Of a stretch of DNA of 64,000 nucleotides, positions 9,270 to 16,293 are shown one piece after another (position 1 is the first letter of the stretch; the number at the start of each line of letters is the position of its first letter). The stretch comes from Desulfobacteraceae bacterium. Lineage in GTDB: Bacteria > Desulfobacterota > Desulfobacteria > Desulfobacterales > Desulfobacteraceae. A program made the position numbers and the translations under genes. The stretch lies in assembly GCA_024225635.1 (NCBI GenBank), contig JAAEMK010001070.1, positions 16,260 to 80,259 of the forward strand, in the 5' to 3' direction. The notes beneath the pieces were generated by a model. It made no database searches and was not told the origin of the DNA. It worked only from the letters and a program-made list of their open reading frames with translations.

Positions 9270-9300
9270 GAATTAAGGTATGAACCTGTAGACAGGTCAA
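9270..9300 (-). promoter_or_regulatory. MerR-type promoter with 19-bp spacer and embedded operator
   Basis: On the minus strand there is a -35 box TTGACC (9295-9300), a 19-bp spacer and a -10 box TAATTC (9270-9275). An exact inverted repeat, ACCTGT-2 bp-ACAGGT (9284-9297), lies between the boxes. Over-long spacers with a central dyad are the hallmark of MerR-controlled promoters, so the MerR-methyltransferase gene starting 48 bp downstream is probably self-regulated. Confidence 0.7.
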
Positions 9301-9343
9301 GGCTTTTTTTTTGCAACAATGGATTTAATGATTACTGTGGTCC

Positions 9344-10417
9344 ATGAATTTACTTGAAATGACATTCAACCAGGTGGCTGAATTCCTGAAATCCCGGTAT
9401 GGCCGGGGGGAGTTTCATGCAGGCGCCCTATTGAGAGAGGTGATCAAGAAGGGGGATCACGATTTCTCAAAGGCGCCGGAGTTTGAACGATCCCAAGCCC
9501 TTGCAGACGATCTCAGGGCTATTTATGAGCCCCCGGACTTCACGGTTACGGACCAGGTGGAGCAGGACAACACCCTCAAGTTCGTCACCCGGTTACAGGA
9601 CGGTGCTTTGATCGAGTCCGTGGTGATCCCCATGAAACGCTATAACACCCTCTGTGTCTCCACCCAGGTGGGGTGCAGGATGGGGTGCAGGTTTTGCGAG
9701 ACGGCAAAGGCGGGATTTAAACGAAACCTTCTGGTCCATGAGATCACAGGCCAGCTCTATTCCGCCAGGATCATGCTTGGAAAAGAGATCAGCAACGTCG
9801 TGTTCATGGGCATGGGAGAACCCTTTGACAACTTTGACAACCTGATCCAGGCGATCCGGGTGTTCAACGACCAGAAGGGGTTTGACATTGCCCTGCGCCA
9901 CATGACGGTCTCCACCTGCGGCCTTGTGCCCGGGATAGAGCGCCTGGCCAAACTGGATCTGCCCCAGTTAAGCCTTGCCATCTCCGTTCATTCCGCCGAC
10001 GACGGGGTGAGGTCCTCCCTCATGCCCGTCAACCGCCGTTATCCCCTGGCGGAGCTGAGGCAGGCCCTGGCGGCCTACCCCCTTCACAAGCGGCGTTTCT
10101 TCCTGGTGGAGTATGTGCTGATCAAGGGGGTGAACGATTCCAAAGCGGCTGCCCTGCAGCTTGCCGAATATCTTGCTCCCCTGAAGGTGAGGGTGAACCT
10201 GATCGCCTACAACCCGGGCAGGGAAGATGTTTCTACTTCCGGGTTTGCCCGGGTGGATGACGATGAACTGAATGCTTTTTCAGACTATCTTACGGAGTTG
10301 GGGTTGTTTGTGGTGAAACGGTGGAGCAAGGGCCAGGATCTCATGGCCGGCTGCGGCCAGTTAAGCTCCCGGAGCACCCCTGGTGATCCCCATGCTGCTT
10401 TGCATACTCATACATGA
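9344..10417 (+). CDS. rlmN: RlmN/Cfr-family radical SAM rRNA (adenine-C2) methyltransferase
   Basis: The 357-residue protein has the radical SAM cluster motif C-x3-C-x2-C (GCRMGCRFC), the upstream conserved Cys in NTLCVSTQVGC, the SAM-binding GMGEP motif and the C-terminal catalytic Cys in AGCGQL. RlmN methylates C2 of A2503 in 23S rRNA (and A37 of some tRNAs) using a methyl-cysteine intermediate. All catalytic residues are visible. Cfr, which methylates C8, shares this frame, so RlmN is preferred by general resemblance rather than proof. The last 77 bp overlap the end of the convergent SpoU methyltransferase gene. No clear ribosome-binding site precedes the ATG. Confidence 0.87.
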   Translation: MNLLEMTFNQVAEFLKSRYGRGEFHAGALLREVIKKGDHDFSKAPEFERSQALADDLRAIYEPPDFTVTDQVEQDNTLKFVTRLQDGALIESVVIPMKRYNTLCVSTQVGCRMGCRFCETAKAGFKRNLLVHEITGQLYSARIMLGKEISNVVFMGMGEPFDNFDNLIQAIRVFNDQKGFDIALRHMTVSTCGLVPGIERLAKLDLPQLSLAISVHSADDGVRSSLMPVNRRYPLAELRQALAAYPLHKRRFFLVEYVLIKGVNDSKAAALQLAEYLAPLKVRVNLIAYNPGREDVSTSGFARVDDDELNAFSDYLTELGLFVVKRWSKGQDLMAGCGQLSSRSTPGDPHAALHTHT

Positions 10418-10931
10418 CAATTGAGGCGGCAACGCTGACATTGAGGCTCTGGACCGCCCCGTACTGGGGGATGGCCAGCCGTTGCACGCCCTTGTAATCG
10501 GCCGGATCAAAGCTGATCCCGAACTCCTCGTGGCCGAATACAAAGGCGCTCTTTTGGGGCAGGGAACCGTCCATGAGGCTGCCCCCCTTGTCCGGCTCCA
10601 GGATCACCGGGGTGTAGCCTTTGTCGCTGATCATGGTGTAGCATGCGTCAAAATCATCGTGGAACACCGCAGGCACGGCCTTGAACGCGCCCATGCCCGG
10701 GGCCGGGTCGAAAAAGTCGATGCCCACAAGATGAACCTCCTTCACCCCGAATGCCTGGGCGCTGCGGAAGATCTTTCCAATGTTGTAGCTCGGCTTTAAA
10801 TGATCCAGCACTATGGTCAGGTCGTGGATGCCGGGAGAGGCCAGCACGTTGCGCTGTTTCTGCCGTCTGAACCTGCGCTGGGCATTCTCCCTCTCCCGTT
10901 TCATCTGCATCCGTATCTTGTGTGCCCCCAT
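10341..10931 (-). CDS. SpoU/TrmH-family RNA 2'-O-methyltransferase
   Basis: The 196-residue protein has the three SPOUT motifs in order: NIGKIFRSAQAFG (about 51-63), FVFGHEEFGIS (about 130-140) and IPQYGAVQSLNVSVAASIVM (about 153-172), which form the trefoil knot that binds SAM. It probably methylates the 2'-OH of a tRNA or rRNA nucleotide; the exact target cannot be read. The N-terminus is very basic, fitting RNA binding. The gene lies 3 bp downstream of the aminotransferase gene on the same strand, so the two are co-transcribed. Its 3' end overlaps the rlmN coding region by 77 bp tail to tail. The C-terminal 15 residues look non-conserved. Confidence 0.87.
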   Translation of the reverse strand: MGAHKIRMQMKRERENAQRRFRRQKQRNVLASPGIHDLTIVLDHLKPSYNIGKIFRSAQAFGVKEVHLVGIDFFDPAPGMGAFKAVPAVFHDDFDACYTMISDKGYTPVILEPDKGGSLMDGSLPQKSAFVFGHEEFGISFDPADYKGVQRLAIPQYGAVQSLNVSVAASIVMYEYAKQHGDHQGCSGSLTGRSRP

Positions 10932-10934
10932 GGT

Positions 10935-12152
10935 TTATTTACACACTCCCTCTTTGTCCATATCCTGGAGGGCCTTTCTCATCTGGCGGATCGCCTGGCG
11001 AATTCTCTCTTCGTTTTCCACCAGGGCGAGCCGGAGATAGCCTTCCCCCTCTTCGGAGAAGCCGATACCCGGGGCAACGGCCACATTGGCCCGGTTCATC
11101 ATCTCGATGGCAAACTGCATGGAACCCATCTTGCTGTAGGGTTCGGGGATCTTGACCCAGGCAAACATGCCCGCTCCCGGAGGCTCCACATCCCAGCCCA
11201 TGCGCTGGAGACCGCTGCAGAGGGTGTCCCTGCGGGACTCGTAGATGGCGACCTGCTTGGGAATGGTGTCGTCACAGTCCCTGAGGGCGATGATGCCGGC
11301 GATCTGGATGGCCGCGAAGATGCCGTAATCAAAATAGCCCTTGATATTTCCCAGGGCTTTGATGATCTCGGGATTGCCCACGCAATACCCAACCCGCCAC
11401 CCGGCCATGTTGTAGGACTTGGAAAGGGAGCCGAACTCGACCCCAACATCCTTTGCCCCCGGGACTTCGAGAAAGCTTGGGGCCCTGTACCCGTCAAAGG
11501 TGATACGGGAGTAGGCAAAGTCGTGGATGACCATGAACTTGAACCGTTTTGCCAGGGCCACGATCTCCTTGAAAAGATCAAGGCTGGCCAGCTTGCCGGT
11601 GGGGTTGTGGGGATAGTTGATCATCAGCACCTTGGGACCCGGATGAAACGACTCGCAGATGTTGACGATGCGTTTTAGGAACGACTCCGCCGGGGCAATG
11701 GGTACCCTGACTACATTGGCCCCTGCGATCACGGCGGCATAGATATGGATGGGAAAGGCCGGGGCCGGCACCAGCACGGAATCCCCGGGGCCGAGGAGTG
11801 CCAGGCTGAGATGGGAGATGCCCTCCTTGGAGCCGATGGTGAAGATGGTTTCTTTTTCCGCGTCAAGCCCGATGTCGTAGTGGCGCTGGTAATAGAGCGA
11901 GATCTCCCGCTTCAGGTTCTTCATGCCCGAGGATGCCATGGGATAGCCGTGTGTCTTGGGGTTCTGCGCCACTTCCACCAGTTTTTCCACAACCGCGTCG
12001 GGAGTGGGATCCATGGGGTTGCCCATTCCAAGATCTATGACATCATCGCCATTGCGTCTTTTTTCCATCTTCATGGCGTTGATCATGCCGAAAAGATAGG
12101 GGGGAAGCTGGTCCATTCTGCTGGCAAAACGGATTATACTGTCGTCGCTCAT
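10935..12152 (-). CDS. PLP-dependent aminotransferase, class I/II (alanine aminotransferase-like)
   Basis: The 405-residue fold-type I aminotransferase shows DLGMGNPMDPTPD at the substrate-binding N-terminus, INYPHNPTGKLA, the aspartate that contacts the pyridine nitrogen in VIHDFAYS, the Schiff-base lysine in GSLSKSYNMAGWR and the C-terminal arginine in GYLRLALVENEER. This arrangement matches the AlaC/LL-diaminopimelate aminotransferase-like group. The likely reaction is pyruvate/alanine transamination, but related enzymes act on other 2-oxo acids. It is followed closely by the SpoU gene. The upstream 340 bp hold its promoter region and that of cbiC in opposite orientation. Confidence 0.86.
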   Translation of the reverse strand: MSDDSIIRFASRMDQLPPYLFGMINAMKMEKRRNGDDVIDLGMGNPMDPTPDAVVEKLVEVAQNPKTHGYPMASSGMKNLKREISLYYQRHYDIGLDAEKETIFTIGSKEGISHLSLALLGPGDSVLVPAPAFPIHIYAAVIAGANVVRVPIAPAESFLKRIVNICESFHPGPKVLMINYPHNPTGKLASLDLFKEIVALAKRFKFMVIHDFAYSRITFDGYRAPSFLEVPGAKDVGVEFGSLSKSYNMAGWRVGYCVGNPEIIKALGNIKGYFDYGIFAAIQIAGIIALRDCDDTIPKQVAIYESRRDTLCSGLQRMGWDVEPPGAGMFAWVKIPEPYSKMGSMQFAIEMMNRANVAVAPGIGFSEEGEGYLRLALVENEERIRQAIRQMRKALQDMDKEGVCK

Positions 12153-12493
12153 CGCTCGTCCTCCAAAAATACGGTTCAGTGGTTAATACGGTCCAGTGGT
12201 AAATCTGATTCGTAAACTTTCGTTTTTACCACACAATGGATCTGTTTTCAAATTTGGAGGAAATATTTGTGCTTGCAAGAAGTTGCGGGTAAAGAATTGA
12301 GGAATAAGTCAGGGGGATGGTTTTTTCTTTATGGGAAAAGTGAAAAGTGGTATCACCAAATAGCTTTATAGCTCATCGCATCCGGAGGAAGCCCGTTTTT
12401 TGTTCTGGTAAAGCTGGCATCCATTCGAGTGCGAAGGTCTATGATCATGATCAGCCCCGGTAAAAGGGGCAGGGACAAAAAGGAGACGGGTGA
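12153..12493. other. Divergent intergenic region between aminotransferase and cbiC
   Basis: No gene is seen. A small hairpin (GCCCC, 7-base loop, GGGGC; 12454-12470) lies 11 bp before the AGGAG ribosome-binding site of cbiC (12481-12485) and could modulate its translation. I looked for the cobalamin riboswitch B12 box and did not find it on either strand. Confidence 0.5.
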
Positions 12494-13108
12494 ATGAAAC
12501 CGGGTGAGATAGAGCGTTTAAGTTTCAAGATAATCGACAGCGAGGCCGGCAGCCACGGGTTTGATCCCAGGGAGTGGAATATCGTGCGCAGGATGATTCA
12601 CACTTCGGCCGATTTTGAGTATATGGAGAGTGTCAGGTTTCACCCCGATGCCGTTACCAAAGGCATCGAGGCCATCAGGCAGGGATGCACCATCATCACC
12701 GACACCAACATGGCCCGGGTGGGCATCCGGAAGGGGGAACTTTCCCTCTTCGGCGGTGAGGTGCGCTGTCTTATCACGGACACGGACGTGGCCGAGCGGG
12801 CAAAGGCCGAGGGGGTGACCCGGGCCCTGGCCGCCGTGGACAAGGCCGTGGAAGAGGTCAGGGGCGGCATCTACGTCATCGGGAACGCGCCCACGGCACT
12901 GTTGCGGCTGATGGAGCTTGTGGCGGCGAACCGGGCGATACCGGCCCTGGTGGTGGGATTTCCCGTGGGGTTTGTCAATGCGGCGGAGTCCAAGGCCGAG
13001 CTTGTGAAGCTCGATATCCCGTTCATCTCCAACGTGGGCAGAAAAGGCGGCTCCAATGTGGCCGCAAGCATTGTAAACGCCCTTGCCATCATGGCGGCGG
13101 AACAATAG
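12494..13108 (+). CDS. cbiC: Cobalt-precorrin-8 methylmutase
   Basis: The 204-residue protein matches CbiC/CobH: the N-terminal MIHTSADFEY with the catalytic His, GCTIITDTNMARVGI in the middle, GNAPTALLRLMEL, and the glycine-rich GRKGGSNVAASIVNALA end. It moves the C11 methyl group to C12 of cobalt-precorrin-8, giving cobyrinate, in the anaerobic cobamide pathway. It is the first gene of a tightly packed plus-strand unit (cbiC-cbiA-cbiD-nth and onward). A good AGGAG lies eight bases before the ATG. Size and motifs are normal for the family. Confidence 0.93.
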   Translation: MKPGEIERLSFKIIDSEAGSHGFDPREWNIVRRMIHTSADFEYMESVRFHPDAVTKGIEAIRQGCTIITDTNMARVGIRKGELSLFGGEVRCLITDTDVAERAKAEGVTRALAAVDKAVEEVRGGIYVIGNAPTALLRLMELVAANRAIPALVVGFPVGFVNAAESKAELVKLDIPFISNVGRKGGSNVAASIVNALAIMAAEQ

Positions 13109-13118
13109 GGAGGTTGTC

Positions 13119-14528
13119 ATCAAAGGGTTTGTAATCGCAGGAACAGGCAGCGGCAGCGGCAAGACCACCCTTTCCCTTGCCGTGATGGCCTATCTGGAAC
13201 ACAAGGGATTCAAGGTCGCCCCCTTCAAGGTGGGGCCGGATTTCATCGATCCCGGCCATCATAGGGCTTTGACCGGGCGCAATTCCAGGAATCTCGATTC
13301 CTGGATGCTGTCAAAAGAGTATAATCAAGGGGTGTTTGCCCACGGGTGTTTGCCCCATGGGGCGGACATGGCCGTGGTGGAAGGGGTGATGGGCCTGTTC
13401 GACGGCTACAGCGGGGTCGACGAGGCCGGCTCCACGGCCCAGATGGCCAAGTGGCTGGGGCTGCCCGTTATCCTGGTGGTGGATGCCAGGAGCATGGCCA
13501 GGAGTGTTGCCGCCATTGTCCAGGGATTTGAGAATTTTGATCCGGATCTCAACTTTGCCGGGGTGATCTTCAGCAAGACCGGCAGCCCCCGCCACTACGA
13601 CTATCTGAAGGAGGCGGTGGAGGCGAACTGCAAAATGCCCTGCCTGGGCCATATGCCCAGGAACGGCAAGATCGCGCTTCCCGAACGCCACCTGGGCCTT
13701 GTCACCTCGGATGAGCACGGGATCGCGCCGGATGTGGTGTCGGAACTTGTCTCCATGGTGGACCGCTACACCGATATCGGCACCCTGGCCGGGACCCTTC
13801 CCGACCTTGAGCTTCCTCCCTGGAAGGTGGAAGATACAACGGTTGAAGCAAGTTGCGAAAAAGGGGTGAGGATCGCCGTTGCCAGGGACAGGGCCTTCTG
13901 CTTTTACTATCCGGAAAACCTGGAGGCCCTGGAAGCGGCCGGGGCCGAGATCGTCCGGTTCTCTCCCCTCACGGACCGGGCCCTGCCGGAGAACGTCCAC
14001 GGCATCTATTTTGGGGGCGGGTACCCGGAGCTGTTCGCAAAGCAATTGTCTGACAATCAGGGCCTGATCCGGGAGATTCGTGAAAAAAGCGCTGATGCCA
14101 TGCCCATCTACGGTGAGTGCGGGGGCTTCATGTATCTTTGTTCCAGCCTTACCGGCATGGATTCCGGGGAAGCCTTTGAAATGACCGGCTGCTTTCCCTT
14201 TTCCGTGTCCATGTCAAAGCGGCTGCGGTCCCTGGGCTACCGGGAGATCGCCCTTGCCGAGGATACCCTGGTGGGAAAGAAGGGGGAGCGGCTGAGGGGC
14301 CATGAGTTCCATTACTCCTCCCTGGATGACGCCACCCTTGTGCCCGGAAAGGTCAAGACCGTCTATGCCGTCTCCCTCCGGGACGGCACCAGGACGGCCA
14401 CGGCGGGCTATCAGGTGGAAAACACCCTGGGCAGCTATATGCATATCCACTTTGGCAGCCTTGCCGCCGCGGCCGGCCGGTTTGTGGACCAATGCCGGCG
14501 GTTCAGGGACAGGGGGGGACGGCCATGA
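13119..14528 (+). CDS. cbiA: Cobyrinate a,c-diamide synthase
   Basis: The protein has an N-terminal dethiobiotin-synthetase-like ATPase (P-loop GTGSGSGKTT starting near residue 8; PFKVGPDFIDPGHH) and a C-terminal glutaminase domain with the catalytic Cys in YGECGGFMYL and the closing His in YMHIHF. It amidates the a and c side chains of cobyrinate using ATP and glutamine. The start is unusual: GGGAGG (13108-13113) is placed five bases before an ATC codon at 13119, and no ATG, GTG or TTG lies between it and the P-loop. The nearest ordinary start is TTG 13083, inside cbiC and without a ribosome-binding site. The stop overlaps the cbiD start (ATGA). Identity is secure; the start is not. Confidence 0.92.
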   Translation: MKGFVIAGTGSGSGKTTLSLAVMAYLEHKGFKVAPFKVGPDFIDPGHHRALTGRNSRNLDSWMLSKEYNQGVFAHGCLPHGADMAVVEGVMGLFDGYSGVDEAGSTAQMAKWLGLPVILVVDARSMARSVAAIVQGFENFDPDLNFAGVIFSKTGSPRHYDYLKEAVEANCKMPCLGHMPRNGKIALPERHLGLVTSDEHGIAPDVVSELVSMVDRYTDIGTLAGTLPDLELPPWKVEDTTVEASCEKGVRIAVARDRAFCFYYPENLEALEAAGAEIVRFSPLTDRALPENVHGIYFGGGYPELFAKQLSDNQGLIREIREKSADAMPIYGECGGFMYLCSSLTGMDSGEAFEMTGCFPFSVSMSKRLRSLGYREIALAEDTLVGKKGERLRGHEFHYSSLDDATLVPGKVKTVYAVSLRDGTRTATAGYQVENTLGSYMHIHFGSLAAAAGRFVDQCRRFRDRGGRP

Positions 14529-15637
14529 CACAGGAAGGTTTGAAACCCGGTTTCACCACGGGATCGGCTGCTGCCGCCGCCACCAAGGCGGCCCTTGTTC
14601 TGCTGCTGTCGGGAGAGCCCCAGGAGAGGGTTCAGATACGGTTCCTCACCAACGAAACCTGCTTCATCCGGGTCAACAGGAACAAACGGATTTCCCCTTG
14701 TGCGGCTGAAAGCTTTGTGATCAAGGATGCAGGCGATGATCCCGATGTCACCCACCGGGCCGAAATCGGGGCCCGGGTGACGATCTCGGAAAACGGGGGA
14801 GAGGGGGGCCTCACCCTCCTGGGGGGGCCGGGGGTGGGGGTTGTCACCAAACCGGGCCTGGAGGTGGCCGTGGGACGGCCTGCCATCAACTCCGGGCCCG
14901 AGCAGATGATCCGGGAGGTGGTCAACCACACCCTGGAAGCTTTTAACCGGTGTGACAGGGACGTGACCGTGGAGATCATGGTGCCGGAGGGGGAGGTGCT
15001 TGCGGAAAAAACCCTGAACGCCCGCCTTGGCATCAAGGGCGGCATCTCCATCCTGGGTACCACCGGCATTGTCAGGCCCATGTCCCATGACGCCTATATA
15101 GCCACTATCCGTTCCGGGATTCGTGTTGCCGAGGCCATGGATGACCAAACCCTGGTGTTCACCACGGGCCGGCGGAGCGAACGGTTTGCCATGGCGCTCT
15201 TTCCCGGGCTTGCCGAGGAGGCCTTTATCCAGACCGGGGATTTCTTCAAGGCATCCCTTGAAGCGGCCGGGGCCGCCGCCCGTATCAACCGGGTGATCAT
15301 CACGGTGTTTTTCGGCAAGGCCGTGAAGATGGCCATGGGATTTCCCCACACCCATGCGGCCAAATCGGAACTCACCATGAAGACCCTTGCCGGCTGGGCA
15401 AGGGAGATAACCTCCGATGAAACCCTGGCAACCAATATTGCCCGGTCCAACACGGCCCGCCACGCCTTCACCTTTATCCATCCCCGTCATCCCGGTCTCA
15501 TCTCCCGGGTGGGAGAGGAGATCAAGGCCTCCGCCCTCGGGTTCTGCCGCAACCGGGTGGCGATCCGGGCCATCATCTTTGATTTTGAGGGCAGGGTGGT
15601 CTTTGATTCCGATCCGTCCCCAAAGGGGATGCCATGA
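14525..15637 (+). CDS. cbiD: Cobalt-precorrin-5B (C1)-methyltransferase
   Basis: This 370-residue CbiD has the diagnostic N-terminus LKPGFTTGSAAAAATKAAL, the central GGISILGTTGIVRPMS, and the GKAVKMAMGFPHTHAAKSELTM block. CbiD methylates C1 of cobalt-precorrin-5B with SAM in the oxygen-independent cobamide pathway, so this organism uses the early-cobalt route. ATG 14525 overlaps the cbiA stop (ATGA). A longer frame from 14492 would read into cbiA and has no ribosome-binding site. The downstream nth gene overlaps its stop in the same way. Other cbi genes are not in the window and must lie elsewhere. Confidence 0.94.
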   Translation: MTQEGLKPGFTTGSAAAAATKAALVLLLSGEPQERVQIRFLTNETCFIRVNRNKRISPCAAESFVIKDAGDDPDVTHRAEIGARVTISENGGEGGLTLLGGPGVGVVTKPGLEVAVGRPAINSGPEQMIREVVNHTLEAFNRCDRDVTVEIMVPEGEVLAEKTLNARLGIKGGISILGTTGIVRPMSHDAYIATIRSGIRVAEAMDDQTLVFTTGRRSERFAMALFPGLAEEAFIQTGDFFKASLEAAGAAARINRVIITVFFGKAVKMAMGFPHTHAAKSELTMKTLAGWAREITSDETLATNIARSNTARHAFTFIHPRHPGLISRVGEEIKASALGFCRNRVAIRAIIFDFEGRVVFDSDPSPKGMP

Positions 15638-16293
15638 CCGTGGATATTGCCGGTTTCATCGAGATCCTGAAAAAAGAGGTGGCCGACTATGAGGTGCCGG
15701 TGGTGGATCTGATCGCCGTGCAGACACAGGATCCCTACAAGATCCTGGTGGCCACCATCCTGTCGGCCCGCACCAAGGACGGCACCACGGCCAAGGCCAG
15801 CGCCCGGCTCTTTGACCGGGCCCCGGACCTTGGCGCCCTTTCCCGGCTTTCCAGGGAGGAGATCAGCGCCCTTATCTATCCCGTGGGGTTCTACGCCGCC
15901 AAGGCCGGTTATCTTGAACAGCTGCCCGGGGCCCTTGAACCCTTTGGCGGCAGGGTCCCGGATCATATGGACGGATTGCTGACCCTGCCCGGGGTGGGAC
16001 GGAAGACCGCCAACCTGGTGATGAGCCAGGCCTTTAACAAGGACGCCATCTGCGTGGATACCCATGTGCACCGGATCATGAACATCTGGGGATATGTGAA
16101 GACCCGGTCTCCCCTTCAGACGGAGATGGCCCTGAGGAAAAAATTGCCCCGGCATCTGTGGCGGTCGGTCAATTCCATCCTGGTGGCCTTTGGCCAGGGC
16201 ACCTGCCGCCCTGTGGGGGCCCGCTGTGATCTCTGTGTCCTGGAACCGGACTGCCCTAAAAAGGGGGTTACGCCCAGGCGGCCGAAATCATGA
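15634..16293 (+). CDS. nth: Endonuclease III (DNA glycosylase/AP lyase)
   Basis: The 219-residue protein has the helix-hairpin-helix LLTLPGVGRKTANLV carrying the catalytic Lys, the catalytic Asp in CVDTHVHRI, and a C-terminal [4Fe-4S] loop with spacing C-x6-C-x2-C-x5-C (from CRPVGARCDLC). It removes oxidised pyrimidines and nicks the abasic site. All key residues are present. The gene overlaps cbiD at its start and the TonB-type receptor at its stop, each by 4 bp. A repair gene thus sits in the middle of a cobamide/signalling transcription unit, most likely carried along rather than functionally linked. Confidence 0.93.
   Translation: MTVDIAGFIEILKKEVADYEVPVVDLIAVQTQDPYKILVATILSARTKDGTTAKASARLFDRAPDLGALSRLSREEISALIYPVGFYAAKAGYLEQLPGALEPFGGRVPDHMDGLLTLPGVGRKTANLVMSQAFNKDAICVDTHVHRIMNIWGYVKTRSPLQTEMALRKKLPRHLWRSVNSILVAFGQGTCRPVGARCDLCVLEPDCPKKGVTPRRPKS

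Noticed and set aside
10800-11678. Plus-strand open frame (292 codons)
   Set aside because: Antisense to the aminotransferase; no domain and no ribosome-binding site.
12153-12493. Cobalamin riboswitch before cbiC
   Set aside because: No B12 box or matching core on either strand; only a small hairpin near the start.
14435-15490. Long minus-strand open frame (351 codons)
   Set aside because: Shadow of cbiD in GC-rich DNA; the sense frame has the full CbiD signature.
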